Below, piece by piece: positions 1-8,109 of a stretch of 64,000 bases of DNA. The stretch is from Betaproteobacteria bacterium Ga0077526 (GTDB lineage: Bacteria; Pseudomonadota; Gammaproteobacteria; Burkholderiales; Ga0077523). The stretch spans positions 126,867-190,866 of the forward strand of contig LNDV01000031.1 in NCBI GenBank assembly GCA_001464765.1, given 5' to 3'. The position numbers and the translations under genes are program-made. Below the pieces are notes generated by a model. It was not told the origin of the DNA. It was given only the letters and a program-made list of their open reading frames with translations, and searched no databases. How positions within the stretch are numbered: the first letter of the stretch is position 1; each line of letters opens with the position of its first letter.

Positions 1-857
1 AGCACACCGGCGAAGCCGAATCCGTGGATCAGGCCGAACCCGAACGTGAGCCAGCCCCGGTGGGAGAGATTGCGCACGAGGAAGTTCTCGCCGGCCACGT
101 AGACGATGCTGAGTGCGATCAGGGGTTCGACGATCGACGACGGAATCGAGACGATCTCGAGGACGGCGAGCGCCAGCGTGACGGAATGCGCGAGCGTGAA
201 TGCCGTGACGACCTTGGCCAGCGGCCAGAACCGCCGTCCCCACGCGATGGCGGCGACAACGAAGGCAATGTGATCGAAGCCAATGAGGATGTGCTCGACC
301 CCTGCCTCGAAGTAGTGGCGCAGCATCGCCGGGGTGTCTACCGTCGCGGCGCCGAGATCCACGGTGGGATGCTGGACGGAAAGCAGCGCGAACCGCGCGA
401 CGGCGCCCTGGACGGTGACCATGTGCTTGCTGGCCGGATCGATGGCGTGGAACAGCGTGGCTTCGTAGCGGAGATCCCCGCCCAGCTGCGGGCAGGTCCA
501 GCGAACGGAATACACGCGGTGATCCGCCTTCTCGGTCGCCCCGAGCACCTCGCCCGGACACGGCTGCCCTCCGTGAAGCACGCGTGCGTGCTCCAGCAGG
601 TAGGCGCGGGCGCGGACCTCGTCCTCCGCCGTGGCAGGCGGTGCCGCCCCCGGCTGGGGCGCGTCCGCCACCCTGCCCTGCGCCACGGCGAGGTCGAGGG
701 CGTTGAGTTCGATCGCCCCGTCCACGGCATCGGCCGAAACCGTGAGCTTGGCACTCGACAGCTTCGTGACATGCGCGCAGACCGGCGCCGCAGCGAGCAG
801 CAGAAGAGCCAGCGCCGCGAACAGGCGGGGAAACGGGAACCAGACGGATCGGGACAT
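1..857 (-). CDS. HupE/UreJ family membrane protein (partial, runs off window start)
   Basis: The frame opens at ATG 857 with a typical signal peptide (basic MSRSVWFPFPR, then a Leu/Ala core ending in APVCA) and stays open to the window edge, so the C-terminus is missing. An N-terminal periplasmic region of about 160 residues is followed by membrane segments with the HupE/UreJ hallmarks GFDHIAFVVAA, VTAFTLAHSVTLALA and GLIHGFGFAGV, where His/Asp residues sit inside helices. The family is linked to nickel or cobalt handling, but this long form with a signal peptide is widespread and uncharacterised. No hydrogenase or urease gene is in view, so a metal role is only inferred from the family. It lies downstream of a terminator and seems to be a separate unit from the small Cys protein upstream. 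Confidence 0.8.
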   Translation of the reverse strand, partial: MSRSVWFPFPRLFAALALLLLAAAPVCAHVTKLSSAKLTVSADAVDGAIELNALDLAVAQGRVADAPQPGAAPPATAEDEVRARAYLLEHARVLHGGQPCPGEVLGATEKADHRVYSVRWTCPQLGGDLRYEATLFHAIDPASKHMVTVQGAVARFALLSVQHPTVDLGAATVDTPAMLRHYFEAGVEHILIGFDHIAFVVAAIAWGRRFWPLAKVVTAFTLAHSVTLALAVLEIVSIPSSIVEPLIALSIVYVAGENFLVRNLSHRGWLTFGFGLIHGFGFAGV

Positions 858-904
858 CGGCATGGATGGAGGAGGTCGGATGGTGCGGCCGGGCGCCGGA
901 AACG

Positions 905-929
905 AAAAAGGCCGGAGTCTCCTCCAGCC
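905..929 (-). terminator. Rho-independent terminator after the small secreted Cys protein
   Basis: On the minus strand an 8-bp stem (GGCTGGAG/CTCCGGCC, one T-G wobble) with a GAGA loop is followed directly by TTTTT. It lies between the stop of the gene at 963-1262 and the start of the HupE-like gene. Confidence 0.75.
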
Positions 930-962
930 TTCCGCGTGCGGATCGCGGCGGTCGTCGCGAGC

Positions 963-1262
963 TTACTTGGCTGCCTCGGCAGGCGCGGGCTGGGCGGTGG
1001 CCGATCCCAGCTGCTTCGGGCAGAGAACTTCCATCGCCTCGTTGTGGCACCAGTGGGCGTTCATGCCGAAATTCGCCTTGAGGCACTGGTAGATGTGTTC
1101 GCCGATCTCCTGCGTCCATGCGCACTTGGCGTTCTTGAGGTGCATCCGTTCCAGGGGGTTCGTGGCGGCGGGCAGTTCCTTCTCCTCGGCGGAGACGGGG
1201 CCGGCCAGACCGGCCAGGATGAGCGCCAGGCCCAGCCCGGCAGTGCGAATCGATGCGTTCAT
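963..1262 (-). CDS. Small secreted protein with four cysteines, unknown function
   Basis: The protein is about 99 residues. An in-frame ATG 12 bases upstream (1274) is an alternative start, but MNASIRTAGLGLALILAGLAG gives the better signal peptide, cleaved near VSA-EE. The mature part holds four Cys in a CAWTQEIGEHIYQC - HWC - VLC arrangement that could form two disulfides or bind metal or heme-like ligands; there is no CXXCH. The tail is Ala/Pro rich. I do not recognise the family. It is followed by its own terminator. Confidence 0.6.
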   Translation of the reverse strand: MNASIRTAGLGLALILAGLAGPVSAEEKELPAATNPLERMHLKNAKCAWTQEIGEHIYQCLKANFGMNAHWCHNEAMEVLCPKQLGSATAQPAPAEAAK

Positions 1263-1439
1263 GGGGTGAATCATCCTGAAAAGAGGGGTATCGGGCTACC
1301 GCGCTGCAGACCCGTGGGCGAGTCGGACCTTCCGACCGGCACCCGGCGCCGATGAAGCTTTCTGCTCCGCAGTATAGCGGTTCGTCAGATCGCCACTCGC
1401 AAGAGACGTTCCCTGCCGGTCACGATTTTGGCCGGGACG

Positions 1440-2081
1440 TCACTCGCTGTCCGGCTGATTCTCGGGCGCGGCCTGCTGGAACGCCAGCAGCGACCGGCAA
1501 TGCGCATCGATGCGGACGATCGTGGGAAACGCGTCGAGGTCCACGGCGAAGCGACGGGCATTGGCGACCTGGGGTACGAGGCAGATATCTGCCAGCCCCG
1601 GCTCGTCGCCATGGCAGCAGGTACCCGTCCGGCTCTCGCCGGCAAGGCGAGCTTCGAGCGCCTGGAACCCGGTGAGAACCCAGTGCCGGTACCAGGCCAG
1701 GCGCTGGTCATCGCTGACGCCCAGAGTCTTGGTGAGGTAGTTCAGCACCCGCAGATTGTTGATGGGATGGATCTCGCAGGCGATCGACTGGGCTAGCGAT
1801 CGCACCCGCGCCCGCCCGATGGGGTCCGAGGGGAGCAGCGCCGGCTGGGGCCGGGTCTCGTCCAGGTACTCGATGATCGCGAGGGACTGCACGAGCCGCT
1901 GCCCGTCGTCCAGTTCCAGCACCGGCACGAGGTTCTGCGGGCTGACGGCCCCGAAGTCCGCATCGTACTGACGCCCCTTTCCGAGATGGACGGACAGGTA
2001 GTCGTACGGGAGCCCCTTCAGCGCCAGAGCGATGCGCACGCGGTAGGCCGCGGAACTGCGGAAATAGTTGTAGAGCTTCAT
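1440..2081 (-). CDS. nagL: Maleylpyruvate isomerase (zeta-class GST fold)
   Basis: This zeta-class glutathione transferase of 213 residues belongs to the maleylacetoacetate/maleylpyruvate isomerase family. The N-terminal thioredoxin fold starts MKLYNYFRSSAAYRVRIAL; the SSA replaces the SSC of many homologs, and the Ser expected to bind glutathione remains. The NLVPVLEL and QSLAIIEYLDE motifs of the G-site are present, followed by the all-helical C-terminal domain. Members isomerise maleylacetoacetate (tyrosine route) or maleylpyruvate (gentisate route). Gentisate dioxygenase and fumarylpyruvate hydrolase lie in the same operon, which favours GSH-dependent isomerisation of maleylpyruvate to fumarylpyruvate in the cytoplasm. 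The start is fixed by an ATGA overlap with the upstream gene. It is the last gene of the operon. Confidence 0.88.
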   Translation of the reverse strand: MKLYNYFRSSAAYRVRIALALKGLPYDYLSVHLGKGRQYDADFGAVSPQNLVPVLELDDGQRLVQSLAIIEYLDETRPQPALLPSDPIGRARVRSLAQSIACEIHPINNLRVLNYLTKTLGVSDDQRLAWYRHWVLTGFQALEARLAGESRTGTCCHGDEPGLADICLVPQVANARRFAVDLDAFPTIVRIDAHCRSLLAFQQAAPENQPDSE

Positions 2082-3520
2082 GCCGGGTTCTCCTTGTCGA
2101 CCGGAGCGGACGCAGGCGCGCGAAGCCGCGCCCATCGCGCGAGCGCTGCGGCGGCCGCAGCCATGTCCTCGCCATCCCCGAAAGCGGGCACGCCGGCGCG
2201 TTCAAGGGCATCGAACCACTGCGTCTTCTGCTCCAGTGTTCCCATCATCGTGTGCATCATCGGCAAGCCGGCATTGGCAGCCCGGGCGATGATGCGGTCC
2301 ACCACCGGCGCGGCATCCACCATGAACGGCACCACGTGCAGCATGAGGATCTGGTCGAAACAGCCCGCTGCCGAAGCCAGGATCGCATCGAGGCAGGCAC
2401 CGAAGCGATCGTCGCGGGCGTCGGCCAGGAGATCCATCGGATTGGCGACGGCAGCTTCGGGCGGCAGCATGGCCTGCAGTTCATCCACCAGCGCCGCCGG
2501 CAGGGCCGCGAGTTCGAGACCTGCCTGCGTGGCGGCGTCCGCCGTGAGAACGCCGGGACCACCGGAGTTGGACAGCACCAGGATGCGACGTCCGGCACCG
2601 GCCGGGAACGCCGCGAGAGCCTTGGCCGCAAGCTCCAGTTCGCGCAGGCTCTTCACCCGCAGGATGCCGCATTCCTGGCAGAAGCGTTCGGCTTCGGCAT
2701 CGTCGAGCGCCACCGACCCCGTGTGGCGGAACGCCGCGTCGCGGCCGGCCTGGGTGCGGCCGCCGATGAGCGCCACCACCGGCTTCACAGCAGACACGGC
2801 CTGCGCGACTTTCCGGAATCGGTCGAGATCGCCGAACGATTCGGCGTACAACAACACGACGCGGCAATCGGGATCGCGGCCGAATGCTTCGAGGTAGGTC
2901 GCGAGATCCAGATGCAGCGCGTTGCCGATGGAAACCACCGCCCCCAGCGGAATACGCAGCGAATGGCTCGCCGCGATCAGTTCCTCGATGATGGCACCGG
3001 ACTGCGAGATGAACGCGATCGGCCCGCCACGGGGCATGTCACGGAAAAAGGTCGCCGCAAACGGGGCCGAAGCGTCGATGAGATTGATCGTGCCGGCGCA
3101 GTTGGGACCGCCGACGAGCAGATCGTGCTGGGCACAAAACTCGAGGAGTTCCTCGTTGCGGGCTCGCCCCGCTTCGCCGGCCTCGGAGAATCCGCCCGGG
3201 AGAATGAGGAGATTGCGGTGGCCCGTCTGCGCCGCTTCGCGCACGACGTCCAGGATGCTTTCGGGTTTCACCAGGATGGCGACAAGATCCGCGGGCGGGA
3301 CGACCTCCGCAAGGGATCGTGCCGCGGGCACGCCGAAGATCACTCCGCCCTTGGGATTGACGGGGACGACCCTGCCCGGCCAGCGCGCCGCCTCGATGTT
3401 GCGCAGCACGGCGCCGCCGCTGCTGGTGGGCCGCTCTCCGGCGCCGACGACGGCGATGGATTGCGGGCGCAGGAAGGCATCGAGCCGTGCGGGATCCGGA
3501 ATCGGACGATCCTGAGTCAT
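2078..3520 (-). CDS. NDP-forming acyl-CoA synthetase-like protein without ATP-grasp domain
   Basis: A 480-residue protein of the acetate-CoA ligase (ADP-forming) alpha-subunit type. An N-terminal CoA-binding Rossmann domain (PQSIAVVGAGERPTSSGG) is followed by two succinyl-CoA-ligase-like flavodoxin domains (GGPIAFISQSGAIIEEL; ILVLSNSGGPGVLTAD). The phosphohistidine motif is recognisable as RHTGSVA. The ATP-grasp domain that supplies the phosphoryl group in fused or two-subunit enzymes is absent, and no beta subunit is encoded nearby, so it may work with a remote subunit or not as a ligase. Both ends overlap neighbours by ATGA (kinase upstream, isomerase downstream), implying translational coupling. 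The substrate cannot be read from sequence. Confidence 0.8.
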   Translation of the reverse strand: MTQDRPIPDPARLDAFLRPQSIAVVGAGERPTSSGGAVLRNIEAARWPGRVVPVNPKGGVIFGVPAARSLAEVVPPADLVAILVKPESILDVVREAAQTGHRNLLILPGGFSEAGEAGRARNEELLEFCAQHDLLVGGPNCAGTINLIDASAPFAATFFRDMPRGGPIAFISQSGAIIEELIAASHSLRIPLGAVVSIGNALHLDLATYLEAFGRDPDCRVVLLYAESFGDLDRFRKVAQAVSAVKPVVALIGGRTQAGRDAAFRHTGSVALDDAEAERFCQECGILRVKSLRELELAAKALAAFPAGAGRRILVLSNSGGPGVLTADAATQAGLELAALPAALVDELQAMLPPEAAVANPMDLLADARDDRFGACLDAILASAAGCFDQILMLHVVPFMVDAAPVVDRIIARAANAGLPMMHTMMGTLEQKTQWFDALERAGVPAFGDGEDMAAAAAALARWARLRAPASAPVDKENPA

Positions 3521-4704
3521 GCCCCGCCCGGCGCGCCTTCGCGCAGTCGCTGGCCGATCCGGCGAAGCGCGTCGGCGTCGCCGAACCCCCCCGCCTTCGT
3601 CACCAGCCACACAGGGCGTGTTCCCATCATGAACCGGGCGTACGCGATGCCGGGGAGCAGTTCGCCCCCGACGGAGAGCACCGGATTGCCGCTGTTGCGA
3701 AGGAAGGCGATGGCCGTGTCGCCCCCGGTGGCGACGATCGCCTGGGCATTGCCCGGACCGACGAGCCGCATGGCGTGGCGGGCCAACATCGTGGCGACTT
3801 CGTGCGCGTCGCCTTCCTTGCCGGACCGGTCGGGCACGGCCATCAGAACGACATCGGCACCCGGTGACAGCACGGGCTCCTTGCGCAGCCGGCCGTTGAC
3901 GGCCTCGACCAGCCGGGCACCGTCGGCGACCAGCGTGCCCACCTGCTCACGCGAGGCGGGCGCCCGCGAACCCACCACATAGACGATGCGGCCGAGCACG
4001 GCGGGCGGTTCGGCCGCCGCCCCTTCGACCGCAAGCGCACGAGACAGCGCCGCCCCCAGCCCTGCCGAGCCCACCAGGAGAAACCGGCTCGAAGCGGCGA
4101 TGCCGGCGGCGGCGACGCGATCGAGATCGTCGTCGTTCTCGGCATCGACCACGCACATACCCGCATCCGGACATTGCTGCAGTTCGGTGGAACTCAGGAC
4201 AGCCGCCGGCGCACCCGTGGCCTCGACGAAGGCGCTGTCGATCGGCTGCGACAGCGCCGGAGACAGCGCATCGGTCGCGAAACTGGTCTGCGCCAGCGGC
4301 ACGCCGTGGACCACGACGCTCCCGCCCTTCACCACCCGGCCCTGCGCCGGGAACGCCGTACAGGCGAGTGCTGCCGGGCGCTGCGATGCCGTCATCAGAG
4401 CGACGGTCTCGGCGATGACGTTACCGCGCAGGGTCGAGTCGACCTTCTTCAGCACGATGCCGAAGTTGTCGCCGCCGACCTGCCGGAACAGGCGCTCGAT
4501 ACGCTCGGCCGCTTCGGCGGGCGGCAGGTGGCGCGACTCGGTATTGATCGCGACCACAGACGCCTTGGCAAACCGGCCCGGCTCGCAGTCCTCGGGAACT
4601 GCCGCCACGCTGGTGGCGAGTCCGCGGGACGCAAACGGGCCCGCGGCGTCCATGGCGCCGGTCAGGTCGTCCGCGAGGATGAGAACCCGTGGGGTGTCGG
4701 TCAT
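3517..4704 (-). CDS. Four-carbon acid sugar kinase family protein (DUF1537)
   Basis: A 395-residue protein that starts PRVLILADDLTGAMDAAG, the hallmark of the DUF1537 family (OtnK/DtnK type). The C-terminal nucleotide-binding half carries SAGLGAALSRAL and IVATGGDTAIAFL. Characterised members phosphorylate D-threonate, D-erythronate or 3-oxo-tetronate at C4. Its neighbour is a PdxA2-like dehydrogenase, and the kinase-PdxA2 pair is the known route from D-threonate/D-erythronate to dihydroxyacetone phosphate plus CO2. The exact acid used here is not determined by sequence. It sits 45 bases after the pdxA2-like gene and overlaps the next gene by ATGA. Confidence 0.85.
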   Translation of the reverse strand: MTDTPRVLILADDLTGAMDAAGPFASRGLATSVAAVPEDCEPGRFAKASVVAINTESRHLPPAEAAERIERLFRQVGGDNFGIVLKKVDSTLRGNVIAETVALMTASQRPAALACTAFPAQGRVVKGGSVVVHGVPLAQTSFATDALSPALSQPIDSAFVEATGAPAAVLSSTELQQCPDAGMCVVDAENDDDLDRVAAAGIAASSRFLLVGSAGLGAALSRALAVEGAAAEPPAVLGRIVYVVGSRAPASREQVGTLVADGARLVEAVNGRLRKEPVLSPGADVVLMAVPDRSGKEGDAHEVATMLARHAMRLVGPGNAQAIVATGGDTAIAFLRNSGNPVLSVGGELLPGIAYARFMMGTRPVWLVTKAGGFGDADALRRIGQRLREGAPGGA

Positions 4705-4749
4705 GCTGATGAGGATGCCAGGCTGGCCCGGGACTTGGCGGACCGGAGG

Positions 4750-5739
4750 TCAGGCAGCCTGCCGCTCCGCCATCATGCGGGCGTACGCGATCGCTGCTCG
4801 CATGTTGGTGTGATCGGCCTTGCCGGTCCAGGCAATGTCGAACGCTGTACCGTGGTCGACGGAGGTGCGACGGATGGGGAGCCCGAGTGTGATGTTCACG
4901 GTCTCGTCGAAGGCGATGAGCTTGGTCGGAATGTGGCCCTGATCGTGATACTGCGCCACCACCAGATCGAACTCGCCCTTCATGGCCCGGTAGAAGACGG
5001 TGTCGCCCGAGATCGGACCCGAGGCGCGGATGCCTTCACTCTTCGCGGCGGCCACTGCGCCCTCGATCTGGTCGATCTCTTCGCGGCCGAAGATGCCGCC
5101 CTCGCCGCAATGCGGATTGAGCCCGGCGACGGCAATGCGCGGGTCGGCGTAGCCCAGCCCCACGTAGTGACGGTGCCCGGCGCGGATGGTGTCGAGCACC
5201 CGCTGCATCGTGGCGCGCTCCGTGGCATTGCGCAGGCTCGTGTGCGTCGTGACGTGGACCGCGGCAAGCTTCGACGAGGCGAGCAGCATGAACGACGAAC
5301 GGGTGTCTGTCAGGGTGGCGAGCAGTTCGGTGTGGCCGTCGTAGTGGTGACCGGCGGCATGGAGGGCCGCCTTGTTGAGCGGCGCGGTGACGATCACGGC
5401 GATGTCGCCGGCCTGGGCAAGCCGCACGGCGCGTTCCACGTAACGGTAGGCGGCCTCGCCGCCGGCGGCCGACAGCTTGCCGTCCTGGAGTTCCTCCTCA
5501 CCCTGGGTCGGGACGTCGACAACCGGCACCGAACCGACGGTCGCGGGCGACAGCGTGGTTTCGAAGGTGAGGCCGGTCTTGCACAGCGCATCGGCGCGCT
5601 GCAGGAGCCGGAGATTGCCGATCACGGCGCAGCGGGACCGGTCTGCCGGGGTCATCTCGGCGAGCGCCTTCACCGTGATCTCGGGACCGACACCGGATGG
5701 ATCCCCAAGGGTGATCCCGAGCATGGCAGTGCCAGACAT
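4750..5739 (-). CDS. pdxA2: PdxA2-like 4-phospho-hydroxyacid dehydrogenase
   Basis: A 329-residue member of the PdxA family. It opens with [16 protein letters not shown] and keeps the three metal-binding His motifs ([27 protein letters not shown]), plus the [10 protein letters not shown] segment. PdxA itself oxidises 4-hydroxythreonine 4-phosphate for vitamin B6 synthesis. The PdxA2 branch instead oxidatively decarboxylates D-threonate/D-erythronate 4-phosphate, and the adjacent DUF1537 kinase supports that reading. A less likely alternative is a TphB-like aromatic cis-dihydrodiol dehydrogenase, also of the PdxA family and worth keeping in mind in an aromatic operon. NAD and divalent metal are expected cofactors. 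Confidence 0.82.
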   Translation of the reverse strand: MSGTAMLGITLGDPSGVGPEITVKALAEMTPADRSRCAVIGNLRLLQRADALCKTGLTFETTLSPATVGSVPVVDVPTQGEEELQDGKLSAAGGEAAYRYVERAVRLAQAGDIAVIVTAPLNKAALHAAGHHYDGHTELLATLTDTRSSFMLLASSKLAAVHVTTHTSLRNATERATMQRVLDTIRAGHRHYVGLGYADPRIAVAGLNPHCGEGGIFGREEIDQIEGAVAAAKSEGIRASGPISGDTVFYRAMKGEFDLVVAQYHDQGHIPTKLIAFDETVNITLGLPIRRTSVDHGTAFDIAWTGKADHTNMRAAIAYARMMAERQAA

Positions 5740-5793
5740 GCGACGCCTCGATAGAAGATTGGCAAAAGGGGCGCGATTATAACCGCGCGGGGT

Positions 5794-6681
5794 TCATTCC
5801 TGCGGCTTCAAAGCGGCCCGCACGTCGGATGCCTTCGCCAGTTCCGCACCCATGCGGGTCACCCGCTCGACAGCCGCCTCCACCAGTTCGACGTTCGAGC
5901 GCTCCGTGCCGAGCGGCATGTCCTCCAGCCCGACACGCACATGGCCACCTTCCATGACAGCGCGCGGCACCAGAGGAAGCACGTCGACCCCGAGCCCGCC
6001 CAGCATCCATTCGGCGCCGGGCGCCAGGCGATCCAGCAGGTGCAGATAGGCCGTAAGCGCGAAATCCTCCGGCGGGAAGCCGAAGCTGTAGTCGGAGGTG
6101 AACATGAACCGGTAGACCGGCGTGGGACAACCGCAGCGCCAGTGAAGCGCGGCACCGAGCCGCAGAAACCCCGGCTCGTAGATCGCGTAGGCAGGATGGA
6201 ATCCGTACTGGCGCGCCAGGCCGAGCGCATGGCGGATCTCCGGCTCGGGATTGGCGTACACGAAGCCCGGCTGGTCCACCTGCAGTTCGTTCCAGTGGGT
6301 GATGTTCGTGGAGCCCGGATCGATTGCCGCCCATTCGAGCAGCCCGCGTTTGCCGAGCTCCTCGAGGTGATGGAATCGCGCCGCGCCCTTCGGGGCAGTC
6401 GCCGCCTCGCCGAACGGGATGGTCGGATAGACGATCGCGTCGACCTGTTCGCGGATGCCGGCAATCACCGGGGCGTAGCCTTCCCAGTCGTCCCGCTGGC
6501 GCCCCGTCGCCGGGTCGTAGACGTGGACGTGAATGACCGAAGCGCCGGCGCGCACGCACGCAATGCCTTCTTCGATGATTTTCTCGGGGGTGTAGGGCGC
6601 GTGAGGCTGCTTCCTGGGCCCCCAGGGGCCGTTCAGGGCGACTTCGATCCAGGTCTTGCGGGTCTGTTCTTCTGCTTCCAT
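5794..6681 (-). CDS. BKACE family beta-keto acid cleavage enzyme (DUF849)
   Basis: A 295-residue TIM-barrel protein starting MEAEEQTRKTWIEVALNG. The Zn-binding His pair appears in the expected strand as ASVIHVHVYD, and later barrel motifs VYPTIPFG, YEPGFL and VRVGLEDM are conserved. BKACE enzymes condense a beta-keto acid with acetyl-CoA to give acetoacetate and a new CoA ester, as the 3-keto-5-aminohexanoate cleavage enzyme does. The substrate specificity residues cannot be assigned by eye. The start is the first ATG after a poorly conserved, Arg-rich upstream extension. It is 124 bases from the hydrolase gene upstream, one of the largest gaps in the operon. Confidence 0.85.
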   Translation of the reverse strand: MEAEEQTRKTWIEVALNGPWGPRKQPHAPYTPEKIIEEGIACVRAGASVIHVHVYDPATGRQRDDWEGYAPVIAGIREQVDAIVYPTIPFGEAATAPKGAARFHHLEELGKRGLLEWAAIDPGSTNITHWNELQVDQPGFVYANPEPEIRHALGLARQYGFHPAYAIYEPGFLRLGAALHWRCGCPTPVYRFMFTSDYSFGFPPEDFALTAYLHLLDRLAPGAEWMLGGLGVDVLPLVPRAVMEGGHVRVGLEDMPLGTERSNVELVEAAVERVTRMGAELAKASDVRAALKPQE

Positions 6682-6805
6682 GACGGCTGTGTTCGCAATT
6701 CGGTTGAGGAGGTCCGCGAGTCCGTCCGGCTGGCTGATGCCGGGCGGACACCGGGAGAATCGGGCCGCGAGACGCCCGGAAGCGCCTCCGCCGGCCCCGC
6801 GCCGG

Positions 6806-7501
6806 TCAGAGCGGCGGCAGGATGGTAACGGACAGTTCGCCGAGCCCGTCGATGCGGCCGACCAGACGGTCACCGGGGACCACGGCGGCCACGCCCGCCG
6901 GCGTACCGGTGAAGATCAAGTCGCCCGGCGCAAGGGTGTAGTAGTCGGACAGGAAGCTGATGGTCTCGGGCACCGACCAGATGAGATCGGCGAGATCCGC
7001 CTTCTGGCGGGCCGTGCCGTTCACGTCGAGGACAATCGCACCCGTGGAAGGATGACCGACCGACGACACCGGGTGAAGGGGTCCGAGCGGCGCGGACTCG
7101 TCGAAGGACTTGCCGAAATCCCAGGGGCGGCCGAGATCGCGTGCCGCGAGCTGGAGATCCCGGCGGGTCATGTCGAGACCGATGGCGTAGCCGAACACGA
7201 GGTCCAGCGCCTTGTCGACGGAGATCTTGCGGCCGCCGCCTTTCAGCGCCACGACCAGTTCCAGCTCGTGGTGGTAGTTGGACGTGCCGGGCGGGTAGTG
7301 GATATCGCCGCCGCCGGGAACCACGCCGTCCGCCGGCTTCATGAAGAAGAACGGCGGCTCCTTGTCCGGGTCCTTGCCCATCTCGCGGGCGTGCGCCGCG
7401 TAGTTGCGGCCAACGCAGTAGACGCGGCGGACAGGGAAGCTCTGGGAGGAGCCGACGATCGGCACCGAGGTGACCGCAGGCGGTTCGAACAGGAACGTCA
7501 T
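6806..7501 (-). CDS. nagK: Fumarylpyruvate hydrolase (FAH family)
   Basis: A 231-residue fumarylacetoacetate hydrolase-fold protein. The family core is complete: VYCVGRNYAAHAREMG, PFFFMKPADGVVPGG, the acidic metal site in HHELELVVAL, GYAIGLDMTRRDLQ, the conserved Lys segment WDFGKSFDESAPLGP, and FTGTPAGVAAV near the end. In the gentisate pathway it cleaves fumarylpyruvate to fumarate and pyruvate with a divalent metal. Gentisate dioxygenase and maleylpyruvate isomerase in the same operon support this over the tyrosine-route homolog, which is longer. ATG 7501 was chosen because the family conservation begins there. Confidence 0.88.
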   Translation of the reverse strand: MTFLFEPPAVTSVPIVGSSQSFPVRRVYCVGRNYAAHAREMGKDPDKEPPFFFMKPADGVVPGGGDIHYPPGTSNYHHELELVVALKGGGRKISVDKALDLVFGYAIGLDMTRRDLQLAARDLGRPWDFGKSFDESAPLGPLHPVSSVGHPSTGAIVLDVNGTARQKADLADLIWSVPETISFLSDYYTLAPGDLIFTGTPAGVAAVVPGDRLVGRIDGLGELSVTILPPL

Positions 7502-7578
7502 GGGCGGATCCGTACCTATGGGTTGGAAGCGTGACAGGCCCCGGCGCCGGTCTGACGACGACGCCGATCGAATTGGCT

Positions 7579-8109
7579 CTAAAAGAGGTGGAACGCGCCG
7601 CCCAGAAGACCGAGCGGCCACCGACCTCCCGCGAACAGCGCGTATTTTCGCATGAAGAGATGGTCATCCCCCACCTGCGCGAGCTGAGCGAGAGCGCGAC
7701 CATGCGCCGCCATGCTGGCCGCGCCGGCCGCGGCCCGTACGAGAGCCTCGTCACCGACACCGAGCCGGAGCGCCGCGAGCGTCGCAGCCCCGTGGATGAC
7801 CTCGTGCTCGAGGCCGATCGAGAGGTCCAGCGATTCGATCACCGCAGCCTCGCCCAGCCTCGCGACGCACATCGTCATGAGTCGCCGCCGCTCGGATTCC
7901 TCGCGCTCCCACCACGACATGTCCCAGACGGGGTTGCGGATGATCCGCTCGGCGTGGGTCCACGACGCCGCAGGCTCAATGCGCACCGACGAGTGCATCT
8001 GCAGCGCGTCGAGATACCCGCGCGCTTCACTGAGGTCGCTCGGCTCGAGCGGCAGGCCGCAGGCGGTGAACCAGCCGACAGCGGAAAGTCCGTGCAGACG
8101 ATCGTTCAT
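7579..8109 (-). CDS. Unknown 176-residue protein of the gentisate operon
   Basis: The start ATG 8109 overlaps the stop of the gentisate dioxygenase gene (ATGA), so translation is coupled. The protein is Ala/Leu/Arg rich and probably helical, without signal peptide, membrane segment or metal-binding Cys pattern. Visible features are a [18 protein letters not shown] segment and a Gly/Leu-rich, hydrophobic C-terminus ([19 protein letters not shown]). I do not recognise the family. Its position between ring-cleavage dioxygenase and fumarylpyruvate hydrolase suggests an accessory role in aromatic catabolism, but nothing in the sequence says which. Confidence 0.7.
   Translation of the reverse strand: MNDRLHGLSAVGWFTACGLPLEPSDLSEARGYLDALQMHSSVRIEPAASWTHAERIIRNPVWDMSWWEREESERRRLMTMCVARLGEAAVIESLDLSIGLEHEVIHGAATLAALRLGVGDEALVRAAAGAASMAAHGRALAQLAQVGDDHLFMRKYALFAGGRWPLGLLGGAFHLF

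Noticed and set aside
2252..3982. A 576-codon plus-strand frame across the CoA-ligase and kinase genes
   Set aside because: It crosses two conserved minus-strand genes and their ATGA junction; the translation is low-complexity and unlike any protein I know.
4750..5739. Housekeeping PdxA for vitamin B6
   Set aside because: It lies in a catabolic operon next to a DUF1537 kinase and far from rsmA, the usual pdxA neighbour, which fits the PdxA2 branch better.
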